A stretch of 64,000 bases of DNA, from assembly GCA_965215215.1 (NCBI GenBank), contig OZ244043.1:1922001-1986000 (forward strand), written 5' to 3'. The position numbers were made by a program, and so were the translations under genes. Below the pieces are notes generated by a model, which made no database searches, was not told where the DNA came from, and saw nothing but the letters and a program-made list of their open reading frames with translations. Shown here one piece after another: positions 34,788-42,796 of this stretch. This stretch comes from CALDTK01 sp965215215. GTDB lineage: Bacteria > Bacteroidota > Bacteroidia > Chitinophagales > Saprospiraceae. The first letter of the stretch is position 1, and every line of letters begins with the position of its first letter.

Positions 34788-36629
34788 ATGCCCGTCACCC
34801 GCTCCTTCGAAGTCCTCGACCTTGCCCTCGAGCAACACCCGCTCACTGAATTCATCGGCACGCGCGGCCCCGACGGCCAGTGGAGCTACCAGTCGACCGA
34901 GGGTTTCAAGCAGCAGGTCGACGCGCTGGCGCGCGGACTGATCGGACTCAACCTACCCGCGGGCAGCAAGGTGGCCGTCGCGGCCTACAAGAACCGGCCG
35001 GAGTGGGTGGCCGTCGATTTGGCCTGCGCGCAGGCCGGGATCATCTCCGTACCCGTGTACCCCACCATCAGCGCGAACGACTACACCTACATCTTCAAGC
35101 AGAGCGAGGTGGAGTTTGCCTTCGTGGGCGGCGGAGACCTTTACGAGAAGGTGGAGGAGGCGACGCGGGATCTGCCGGACTTTCAGCAAACTTTCGTCTT
35201 CGACGAAGCACCGGGCAAGCCGCACTGGACCGAGGCAATGGACGCCGCGCCCGGCTCCGGGCAGCGCCCGGACCCCGAGCTCGTGGCCAAGCTGGCCGGT
35301 CGACGTGAGGCGATCGGTAGCGAGGATCTCGTTACCATCATTTACACGAGCGGGACTACCGGCCTACCGAAAGGCGTGATGCTGACGCACACTAATTTCT
35401 GCTCGGCCATCGAGGCGGCGGCCGAGCGCCTGGCTGCCGGCCCCGGGGATACCGTGCTCAGCTTTCTGCCGCTGTGCCACGTGTTCGAGCGCATGGCCTC
35501 GCACGTGTTCATCTACAACGGTTGCCAAATCGCGTTGGCGGGTACCGATAACCTCGGCGGACCCGATGGGGACCTCCGGGCCGTGCGTCCACACTTCTTC
35601 ACGACCGTACCTCGCCTGTTGGAGAAAGTCTACGAAAAGATCTACGCGAAGGGCGAGGAACTCACCGGCCTCAAGAAGAAACTCTTCTTCTGGGCGCTCG
35701 CGATGACGGACGCGTACGACTACCAGCACCCGCTAACGGGTTTTAGCGCAAGCGTGGCGGATCGACTCATCTTTTCGAAGTGGCGCGAGGCGCTGGGGGG
35801 GCGGATCAAAGGCATCCTGACGGGGGCGGCCCCGTGTCCGACGCACATCCTGCGGGTGTTTAGCGCGGCCGGTATCCCGGTGCGCGAGGCTTACGGACTC
35901 ACGGAGACCTCGCCCGGGCTCACGATCAACGAGTTTAACCGCTCCGGCGCGCTGCTCGGCACGGTGGGACCGGCGGTGCTCGACGTGGAGCTGCGCATTG
36001 AGGAGGACGCTGCCTACGGGGAGGGCGAGGGGGAGATCCTCGCGCACGGCCCGAACGTGATGCGCGGGTACTACGAAAACCCCGAGGCCACCGAGTCGGT
36101 GTTTACCGAGATCGACGGGCGGCGTTGGTTTCGGACGGGGGACATCGGCACCTTCGTGGAGGGTCCGGGCGGCCGGCAATTCCTCAAGATCACCGACCGC
36201 AAAAAGGAGCTGCTCAAAACCTCGGGCGGGAAGTACGTGGCGCCCGCGCCGATCGAGAGCAGGCTGAAGGAGAGTCCGCTCGTGGAGCACGTGATGGTGG
36301 TCGGCGACCAGAAAAAGTTCGTGTCGGCCCTCATCGTGCCCTCCGCCGAAAACCTACCGGCCTGGTGCCGCGAGCGCGGGGTACAGTTCGCCGATCTAAC
36401 CCAAGCCTGTAAAGAACCCGAGGTCGTGGCCGCCTTCGACGAGTTGGTGGGGCGCGTGAACGGCGACGTGAGTCATACCGAACAGATCAAAAAGTTCGTG
36501 CTGCTGCCCGGCCCCTGGGAGGTTACCCACCCCGACGGCAGCGACGGGGAGCTCACGCCGACCATGAAGCTCAAGCGGCGGGTGGTGCGCGAGCGCTACG
36601 CCGAGCAAATCGACGGACTGTACGTCTAG
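34788..36629 (+). CDS. Long-chain fatty acid-CoA ligase (AMP-binding)
   Basis: 613 residues. P-loop-like IIYTSGTTGLPKGVMLTH (about 184-201), AYGLTETSPG, the adenylate-forming FRTGDIG, and C-terminal hinge DRKKELLKTSGGKYVAP are intact. The family activates fatty acids as acyl-AMP then transfers them to CoA. Length and the KTSGGKYVAP hinge match the FadD15/FAA1-like branch. No beta-oxidation genes are nearby. Confidence 0.92.
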   Translation: MPVTRSFEVLDLALEQHPLTEFIGTRGPDGQWSYQSTEGFKQQVDALARGLIGLNLPAGSKVAVAAYKNRPEWVAVDLACAQAGIISVPVYPTISANDYTYIFKQSEVEFAFVGGGDLYEKVEEATRDLPDFQQTFVFDEAPGKPHWTEAMDAAPGSGQRPDPELVAKLAGRREAIGSEDLVTIIYTSGTTGLPKGVMLTHTNFCSAIEAAAERLAAGPGDTVLSFLPLCHVFERMASHVFIYNGCQIALAGTDNLGGPDGDLRAVRPHFFTTVPRLLEKVYEKIYAKGEELTGLKKKLFFWALAMTDAYDYQHPLTGFSASVADRLIFSKWREALGGRIKGILTGAAPCPTHILRVFSAAGIPVREAYGLTETSPGLTINEFNRSGALLGTVGPAVLDVELRIEEDAAYGEGEGEILAHGPNVMRGYYENPEATESVFTEIDGRRWFRTGDIGTFVEGPGGRQFLKITDRKKELLKTSGGKYVAPAPIESRLKESPLVEHVMVVGDQKKFVSALIVPSAENLPAWCRERGVQFADLTQACKEPEVVAAFDELVGRVNGDVSHTEQIKKFVLLPGPWEVTHPDGSDGELTPTMKLKRRVVRERYAEQIDGLYV

Positions 36630-36812
36630 GCCGCGTCTGACAACCCTTCACCTACTGCGGCGGGCGGCGAGACTTCCTCCCGCCCGTCGTCGCGCGACTC
36701 GAACGATGCTCCCGCACCACCCTCCGTCACGCGCTGCGCCAAGCGAGCAATTCGCTAGCTCTCGTTACGGCACGAGTTACTAGATACAGCCTAGCGTCCG
36801 GCCCGCGTGCGT

Positions 36813-37394
36813 TTAGCTTTCGCTAAAACGCGTTTCGAATAGCCCGCCGCCCTCACCCTGTGCACGAAGGATGAGTCGGTAGACGTGGGCCGGGTCCGAC
36901 ACATCCTCCAGGGCGGGAGCCAACTCGACGCGGCTCGCGCGCGGACCGCGGCCGCCGCTGCGGCGCAAGACCTCGGCGGCGCGGTTGGTGCGACCGAACA
37001 CGACGGTGCCGCGGCCGTTGCCGTGCTCGGTGTAGCTCAGTTCGGGGATGCCGGCCAGGTCGATGGCGCGGTGCTTACCGTCCGCCTCCACGAGGAGCAC
37101 GCGTTCGTTCGAAAGGAGGTAGCGGCGGCGGGTGCGTTCGCGGTAGCGGGTGAGGAAGCGGCTCGCGTTGAGCGCGGACAGGCCCAGGAGCACGAGGGCG
37201 CCGAGTCCGAGGAAAAGCAGGTCTAGTTTTCGCGAAAGCGCCCAGAAGATGAAGTAGGCCGCCACGGCGAACCAGCTGACGGCGAGCAGGAGGGGGGCGA
37301 GCTCGTGCGGATCGCGGGCCGGGCTGGAACCCGGGGAACCACTCCACAGGAGGGTTTCCGAGGGTGTGAGGAAAGATGCGGGGGGAGAGCTCAT
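36813..37394 (-). CDS. Small membrane protein with PH-like domain
   Basis: 193 residues from ATG 37394. Begins FLTPSETLLWSGSP, followed by two adjacent membrane segments (about 35-75), then a basic stretch and a bacterial PH-like strand pattern (YLLSNERVLLVEADGKHRAI, LSYTEHGNGRGTVVFGRT). The opening motif and layout are common in bacterial membrane PH-domain proteins of unknown function. A full 14-mer motif is in-frame at 37226-37239 between the membrane segments. Confidence 0.7.
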   Translation of the reverse strand: MSSPPASFLTPSETLLWSGSPGSSPARDPHELAPLLLAVSWFAVAAYFIFWALSRKLDLLFLGLGALVLLGLSALNASRFLTRYRERTRRRYLLSNERVLLVEADGKHRAIDLAGIPELSYTEHGNGRGTVVFGRTNRAAEVLRRSGGRGPRASRVELAPALEDVSDPAHVYRLILRAQGEGGGLFETRFSES

Positions 37395-37440
37395 GGGCGA
37401 GCGGAAGCTAGCTACCTTAACGCGAGCTAACACAGTGAAG

Positions 37441-37830
37441 ATGCCAATTGCGACCGGCCATTTCCGCGTGGGGATGGTCCACCAGGAAGAGAACCGAGGC
37501 GACGGCAATCAGCTGGAGCGGATGACGCTCAACAAGACGTTCATGGGCGATCTGAGCGGCAGCGGCGCGGGCGCGATGCTGACGGCGATTACCTCGGTGC
37601 CGGGCTCGGCGGATTACGTGGTGATCGAGCGGATTTCGGGGGTGCTGCACGAGAAGCCCGGGACCTTCGTGCTCACGCACCACGGGCGCATGGAGCGCAA
37701 GCAGGGCAAGACGGCCGATATCTCGGTGGTGCCGGACAGTGGGACGGGCGAGCTCGAGGGGATCCGGGGAACGATGACGATCGAGCAGGAGGGGGGGAAG
37801 CACACCTATACCTTCGAGTACGAGCTCTGA
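37441..37830 (+). CDS. DUF3224-domain protein
   Basis: 129 residues. KTFMGDLSGSGAGAMLTAIT (about 31-50), YVVIERISG and GTFVLTHHGRMERKQ are DUF3224 hallmarks (allene oxide cyclase-like small barrel). Function unknown. ATG 37441 is chosen because it matches family starts; its 3' end overlaps the convergent gene by 25 bases. Confidence 0.85.
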   Translation: MPIATGHFRVGMVHQEENRGDGNQLERMTLNKTFMGDLSGSGAGAMLTAITSVPGSADYVVIERISGVLHEKPGTFVLTHHGRMERKQGKTADISVVPDSGTGELEGIRGTMTIEQEGGKHTYTFEYEL

Positions 37831-38318
37831 GCGGGGGCGTTGAAGAGTTGGGGGCTCACGGCTAATGCTTCCAGGCGGACCTTGACTTCTTGAACGCCGG
37901 CGTAGGGGAGGTTGCCGAACTCGATCGTGTAACGCTTCCCGCCCAACGTGGTAATATGAGCTTGTAATAGGCCTACGCGTATTTGCCTAATCTTTAAAAG
38001 TGAAATCTTACGGCGTCGCTCGTAGGGGTTCAGCCTCCAGCTGAGTTGATTGCCCGTGGATGCAATAAAGAGTTCGTTCCCTTCGCGTAAGTTAAAAATA
38101 CTCCATCCGAACATGAAGACCGGTGACACCAGATTCGCGACTACGGGGATCCACGTACTAACGGAAGGGTCTGATTCTCCGATCTGCTCGTACGGCCAGA
38201 CGAAGCCGTAGAAGTAAACAGTACCAATGATGAGGGCGAACGAGGCAAAGGGCAGGAAGCGATTGTAACGCTTAGCCCACGTAACGGAGGTAGGTAGTAC
38301 GTAGCGAAAGGAACCCAT
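37806..38318 (-). CDS. Hypothetical two-span membrane protein
   Basis: 170 residues. Two hydrophobic segments (about 20-42 and 58-78) precede a strand-rich cytoplasmic domain (NELFIASTGNQLSWRLNPYE, ISLLKIRQIRVGLLQAHITT) that looks PH-like. The next upstream gene has the same architecture, so they are probably diverged duplicates. Base composition is markedly more A/T-rich than the neighbours. Confidence 0.6.
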   Translation of the reverse strand: MGSFRYVLPTSVTWAKRYNRFLPFASFALIIGTVYFYGFVWPYEQIGESDPSVSTWIPVVANLVSPVFMFGWSIFNLREGNELFIASTGNQLSWRLNPYERRRKISLLKIRQIRVGLLQAHITTLGGKRYTIEFGNLPYAGVQEVKVRLEALAVSPQLFNAPAQSSYSKV

Positions 38319-38350
38319 AAGCGACTAGGAAGCTAATTCTTTGCCTCTTC

Positions 38351-38857
38351 TCACGCGCGCACTTTCGATGACTTGCGCTTCACCTTCGACCAATACTTGT
38401 CGATCCAGGCTTGGAGCTCTTGGTGCTTTTCCCAGCCGAGATCATCAAGTAAGATCTCTTGGCGCTTACCGGAGCGGAGGTTTAGCGTAAGCTTGCTGAG
38501 GTCGAGTTCGATATCTTGAATTGTGGAGGCTGGAAACTGCTTGGCCTTGACGTAGCCTCGCGTCCAGAGAATGCCGGTGACGTCGAGGTCTAGGGCGCGG
38601 CAGCGAAATCTATCAGGGCCTACGGATGCGGCTGCGAGACCGAACAGGCAAAAGCCAACTGTGACTGCTGAGCCGACTGCTACGATCCAAGTTGCGGCAG
38701 ACGCCGGGCGGTAGAAGTAGTCGTAAAGGTTGAGTCCGTGCATGATGCCTGCGAATACGCAGAGTACGGTAACCCCGATGCGGTAATAGGGCTCGCGGTA
38801 GAATTCGGGGACGGGGAAGTCGAGGTGGAGGGCAGGGATCGATTTGCTCGCTTGCAT
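38351..38857 (-). CDS. Hypothetical two-span membrane protein (paralogous layout)
   Basis: 168 residues from ATG 38857. Two membrane segments (about 28-45 and 55-80) then a domain with ILWTRGYVKAKQFPASTIQD and DLSKLTLNLRSGKRQEILLD, similar in plan to the downstream gene. Lysine-rich C-terminus (SKVKRKSSKVRA). No known family. Lower GC than flanking genes. Confidence 0.6.
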   Translation of the reverse strand: MQASKSIPALHLDFPVPEFYREPYYRIGVTVLCVFAGIMHGLNLYDYFYRPASAATWIVAVGSAVTVGFCLFGLAAASVGPDRFRCRALDLDVTGILWTRGYVKAKQFPASTIQDIELDLSKLTLNLRSGKRQEILLDDLGWEKHQELQAWIDKYWSKVKRKSSKVRA

Positions 38858-38918
38858 GCTTTGAGCTTTAATGGCGTTGCTTGCGTAGGCTTTGGCGTGA
38901 ATAGAGTCGGTAGGCTGA

Positions 38919-39815
38919 CTAAAGCGGGAGGACACCCAATAACTTCGCCTCCTTTTGCACCCCCCAGTATCGCTCGGGCTGGGCACCGAAGCGAGTATAC
39001 TGCTCGGCGTCGGTGCTTACAAAATCAACCGTGGTAGGGCGGCCCGCAGCCTGGCGGAGGGCGTAATCGAAGAGTAGGTCGAGCGCGCCAACTTTAGCGC
39101 CGGCCGGACTTTGCGTCGGGGCCAACGAGGCGATCCGGCCGTGCGTAAAGAAGAAGGCGTTGGTGGCGAGGAGCTCGCCATTTTGGTCGGTGACGGCGGT
39201 CGTCCAGCCCCAACCGCGGTGCAGGGCATTGTACAGGATGCGCAGCAGGGGGTGCTGGAGGGTCTGGCCCCTGCGGTAGTGTTTGGCCATGAACTCCGCC
39301 ACGCGCTCCGGCTTCTGGTTGCCGTGCACGAGGAGATTGGCCTCGTCGGCGCGGGCGAGGCTGCGGAGCAGATCGCTGTCGTAGTGCTGGGCGATCTCCT
39401 CGTAAGGACGACTGTCGACGGCCAGGAGGTAGTTGCGTTCGGGACGCCAGTGCCAGTCGTCGAGTTCCTCGTTGCGCGCGGGCTCCCCGGTGAAGGAGAA
39501 GTCGACGATCTCGAAGCGGGCGTCGGCCTCGCGCAGGAAGTAGCCCATGCGTTTTTGCGAAAGCACGTGGACCGAGAACACCCCGAGGGCCGGCGTGAAG
39601 GGCGGGAGTACGAGGCGTTCGCGGCCCGACCACGTGCGCTCGCTCGGCAGCGGCATCACCGACTCGTACTCCCCCTCCACGAGCACCCCCCAGCGGCGGG
39701 CCGTGGCGTCGAGGTACCACTTGTAGGCCCAGGCCCGGCCGTTGGGGGCGTAGTGCACGCAGCTGTTGTAGAGCTGGCGGTCGATCTCTTCGTGGGGGAT
39801 GTAGCGGATCTGCAT
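38919..39815 (-). CDS. GNAT/FemAB-like acyltransferase fold protein
   Basis: 298 residues. The opening IRYIPHEEIDRQLYNSCV, a central aromatic region and the C-terminal LDLLFDYALRQAAGRPTTVD followed by FVSTDAEQYTRFGAQPERYW resemble the duplicated GNAT fold of FemAB-like proteins in Bacteroidota. No catalytic residues can be named. A copy of the iterated 14-mer (39551-39564) is in-frame as LSQKRMG. Confidence 0.65.
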   Translation of the reverse strand: MQIRYIPHEEIDRQLYNSCVHYAPNGRAWAYKWYLDATARRWGVLVEGEYESVMPLPSERTWSGRERLVLPPFTPALGVFSVHVLSQKRMGYFLREADARFEIVDFSFTGEPARNEELDDWHWRPERNYLLAVDSRPYEEIAQHYDSDLLRSLARADEANLLVHGNQKPERVAEFMAKHYRRGQTLQHPLLRILYNALHRGWGWTTAVTDQNGELLATNAFFFTHGRIASLAPTQSPAGAKVGALDLLFDYALRQAAGRPTTVDFVSTDAEQYTRFGAQPERYWGVQKEAKLLGVLPL

Positions 39816-39846
39816 AACGGGGTCTTAGGTACTAAGACACGGTTCG

Positions 39847-42504
39847 CTACCAGCTGTTCCGGCGGCCGCCGCCTTTGCCCTTCTTGCTGTAGCGCCGCTC
39901 CCCGCGATCTCGGTAGTCGTCGCGTCCGCCGCGACCGCCACCGGGCTCGTCGTCGGCGGAGTTAATCCGTACCGGACGGCCGTCGAAGTGGAGCTCGCCG
40001 AGGCGGGCCACCACCTGCGGGGCCACCGACTGGTCGACGTCGAAGAAGGTGTGGGTTTTATTCATCGTGATGCGCCCGATGTCGGTGCCGTTGATGCCCC
40101 CGGCGTCGCAGATCATGGCGAGCAGGTTGCCCTTGCGGCCGCCAACGTCCATGCCGCCCACGTTGATGAACAGGCGCGACATGTTGGAATCGTCGCGGTC
40201 CCGGCGGTCGCCGCGATCGTCGCGGTCGCGCCCGCGGCCCCGGTCGTCGCGATCGCGGTCACCGCGCTTGGCGACCTCGCGCCCGCGCCGATCGTTGAGG
40301 TCGGGCGCGAAGCGGTAGTCGTTGAGCAGCTTCTCGAAGGAGCGACTCGCGATGCGCTTGATGATGTCCTCGCGGGAGAGACCCTCGAGCGCCTTGTCGA
40401 TGGCGGGCATGAAGGGGTCGAGTCCCTCGGCCGGCTCCACGTTGCTCAGGCGGTTCATGTTCGACATCAGGCGGCGCTCGATGATTTGATCGCCTGCTGG
40501 GATACGTGCTTCCTCGAAGCGCGCCTTAATGATGCGCTCGATGCTGCGCAGCTTGCGCTGATCTTTTGGGTGGACGAGGGCGAGGGAGATGCCTTCGGCG
40601 CCGGCCCTGCCGGTTCGTCCCGAGCGGTGGGTGTAGAAGCTCAGGTCGTCCGGCAGGTTCATGTGAAACACGTGCGTGATGCCCGTCACGTCGATCCCCC
40701 GCGCGGCCACGTCGGTGGCGACGAGTACCTGGAGGCGGCGGTTACGGAAGCGGTTCATCACGTTGTCGCGCTGCGCTTGACTCAGGTCGCCGTGGAGCGC
40801 GTCGGCGTTGTAGCCGTCCCCGGAGAGCGCCTCGGCGAGTTCGCGGGCGTCGTTGCGGGTACGCACGAAGGTGAGCCCGTACATATCGGGGTCGAAATCC
40901 AGGAACCGCCGTAGCACGGGGTAGCGCTCGCTCGGCCGCGTCACCACGAAGCGGTGGGCGATGTTGACGTTCGCGGAGTTCCGCTCGCCGGATTGGACTT
41001 CCTGCGGGTCGGACATGTACTCCGCGGCGATGCGGCGTACCTCCTCGGGCATCGTGGCCGAAAACAGCCAGGTGTTGGCCTCCTCGGGGATGGATTCGAG
41101 GATGTCGTCGATCTCCTCCTTGAAGCCCATGTTGAGCATCTCGTCGGCCTCGTCGAGCACGAGGTAGCGTACGTGCTGGAGGTCGATGGCGCGGCGGCGG
41201 ATGAGGTCGCGCAGGCGACCCGGGGTAGCCACGACCACCTGTACGCCGCGGCGGATCTGCTTGATCTGGCGCACGATATCCGCCCCCCCGTACACGGCGG
41301 CGATGTCGACCTGCGGCATGTGCTTGGCGAAGGAGCTCATCTCCACGGTGATCTGCAGACAGAGCTCGCGGGTGGGAGCGAGGATGAGGACTTGCGGTAC
41401 GCGCGTACCCACGTACAGGCGGTGCAGGGCGGGCAGGCCGAAAGCCGCCGTCTTGCCGGTACCCGTCTGCGCGAGCCCCACGAGGTCGGTATCCTCCTCC
41501 TCGAGCAGCGGCGGGATGGCGCGCTCCTGGATCTTCGTGGGGTACTCGAAACCCATGTCGGCCACGGCCCGCTGCAGCGGCTCGATGAGGCCGAGCTCGG
41601 CGAAGGTGGGGCGGTTGGCCTTGTCCCCGTCGTCGGGATCGTCGCCCCCGCCCTGGGTCCGATCGAGGTCGTACCTACCGTCCGCGACCTTGCTCTTCGG
41701 CTTGCCCGCGGACTCTTTCGCCTTCTTGGTCGATTTGCTCGGTTTCTGAACCGCTTCCGCCTCGGCGTCGGCGAATTTATCCGTCCGATTCACGTCGGGC
41801 GCGGCGGGGTCCGTCTCGATGAGGGCCTCGGCTTTCGCCTTGTCCTTCTTCTTTTTCTTGTCCTTCTTTTTCTTCTTCTTCCCCTGCGCGTCGCCGACGA
41901 GCTGCTTCGACTTCTTGCCGCCGCCGAGGGCCTCGATCACGAGGGCGCGGGCCTTCTCGTCGAGTTCGGCGGGGGCGACTACGTCGTTGAAGTCGTCCCC
42001 GAGCTCGTAGGCGGTTTCGGCGGGCTCGTCGTAGTCGTCGTCCTCATCGTCCGCCATGAACTTGGCGGGGTCGATCCGCTCGCCCGGATCGAGGTCCTCA
42101 TCGTTCGCGGTTGCCGGGACGGGGGGGGTCTGCTCGTGCTCGGCGACGAGGGCTTCCGCCAAAACCTCTCCCACTTCCTCCTTCACCTTTTTCGTCTTCT
42201 TGGCGGCCGCAGCTTTCTTCGGCTTCGCTGCCGAAGATTCCTTGGTGGCTGATTTCGGCTTGACGGCTCCGTTCTCTTTGGCGAGTGCCGAAGCCGCCAA
42301 ACCATCTTTGGCGGAGGCCTTTTCGGTAGGGTCGGGCGCAGCATCGCCAACGGTTTTAGCTGATTTCTTGGGTGCCGACGATTGTTTTGCGGAAGCCTCC
42401 GCTTCTCTCTTCGCCTTGTTGGCCGCACGGGTAGCGGCGGCTTTCTTGGCGGCGTTCGAACGAATGATCGCTAACTCCTCGGGAGTCTTCTTGGGGGTGG
42501 CCAT
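39847..42504 (-). CDS. DEAD-box RNA helicase with long low-complexity N-terminus (CsdA/DbpA-like)
   Basis: 885 residues from ATG 42504 (opening ATPKKTPEELAIIRSNAAKK). Residues 1-290 are low-complexity: Ala/Lys/Pro histone-H1-like stretches, an acidic block and a lysine run. The helicase core has the Q motif, AQTGTGKTAAF, DEAD, SAT and HRSGRTGRAG. After a charged linker comes a DbpA-type RNA-binding domain (SRLFINVGGMDVGGRKGNLL, about 790-860) and a Gly/Arg-rich tail. It likely remodels rRNA or structured mRNA. Family members are usually 450-650 residues; the extra length is the N-terminal tail. Iterated motifs occur at 42152 and 42384 within that tail. Confidence 0.92.
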   Translation of the reverse strand: MATPKKTPEELAIIRSNAAKKAAATRAANKAKREAEASAKQSSAPKKSAKTVGDAAPDPTEKASAKDGLAASALAKENGAVKPKSATKESSAAKPKKAAAAKKTKKVKEEVGEVLAEALVAEHEQTPPVPATANDEDLDPGERIDPAKFMADDEDDDYDEPAETAYELGDDFNDVVAPAELDEKARALVIEALGGGKKSKQLVGDAQGKKKKKKDKKKKKDKAKAEALIETDPAAPDVNRTDKFADAEAEAVQKPSKSTKKAKESAGKPKSKVADGRYDLDRTQGGGDDPDDGDKANRPTFAELGLIEPLQRAVADMGFEYPTKIQERAIPPLLEEEDTDLVGLAQTGTGKTAAFGLPALHRLYVGTRVPQVLILAPTRELCLQITVEMSSFAKHMPQVDIAAVYGGADIVRQIKQIRRGVQVVVATPGRLRDLIRRRAIDLQHVRYLVLDEADEMLNMGFKEEIDDILESIPEEANTWLFSATMPEEVRRIAAEYMSDPQEVQSGERNSANVNIAHRFVVTRPSERYPVLRRFLDFDPDMYGLTFVRTRNDARELAEALSGDGYNADALHGDLSQAQRDNVMNRFRNRRLQVLVATDVAARGIDVTGITHVFHMNLPDDLSFYTHRSGRTGRAGAEGISLALVHPKDQRKLRSIERIIKARFEEARIPAGDQIIERRLMSNMNRLSNVEPAEGLDPFMPAIDKALEGLSREDIIKRIASRSFEKLLNDYRFAPDLNDRRGREVAKRGDRDRDDRGRGRDRDDRGDRRDRDDSNMSRLFINVGGMDVGGRKGNLLAMICDAGGINGTDIGRITMNKTHTFFDVDQSVAPQVVARLGELHFDGRPVRINSADDEPGGGRGGRDDYRDRGERRYSKKGKGGGRRNSW

Positions 42505-42732
42505 AGAGGCGGGATTTGTGCGCGCGCTAACGATCACCGTTCCCCCGTTGTGTCCAAATCCCCGCGTACGCTTCCCAGCGCCGTCACTGATTCCGAAGGC
42601 CCGGCGGCCTCGGCCGCGACTGCTTAACTGCGTAAAATACGCGCGAGCCCACCGTACGTTCACGGGTGGACTCGCGCCAATTAACTCGGCAAAGGTAAGG
42701 CAGGGGAGTCGGAATGGGGGTGGAACCACTAC

Positions 42733-42776
42733 AAAAGGAGCCACCACCGCCCGTTAGGACGATGGTGGCTCCAAAC
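42733..42776 (-). terminator. Terminator after the subtilase gene
   Basis: A 13-bp stem with one mismatch (42737-42749 with 42760-42772, GGAGCCACCACCG against CGATGGTGGCTCC) and 10-base loop. Read on the minus strand it is followed by TTTTG, giving an intrinsic terminator 20 bases after the protease stop and upstream of the helicase gene. Confidence 0.8.
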
Positions 42777-42796
42777 TTCTGATCGCGCTGAGGTCG

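Noticed and set aside
40954..42252. 432-codon open frame on the plus strand opposite the helicase
   Set aside because: It is a complementary-frame artefact of GC-rich, Lys/Asp-rich coding DNA; residues are Val/Gly/Leu/Arg-biased and match no family, whereas the minus frame is a complete helicase.
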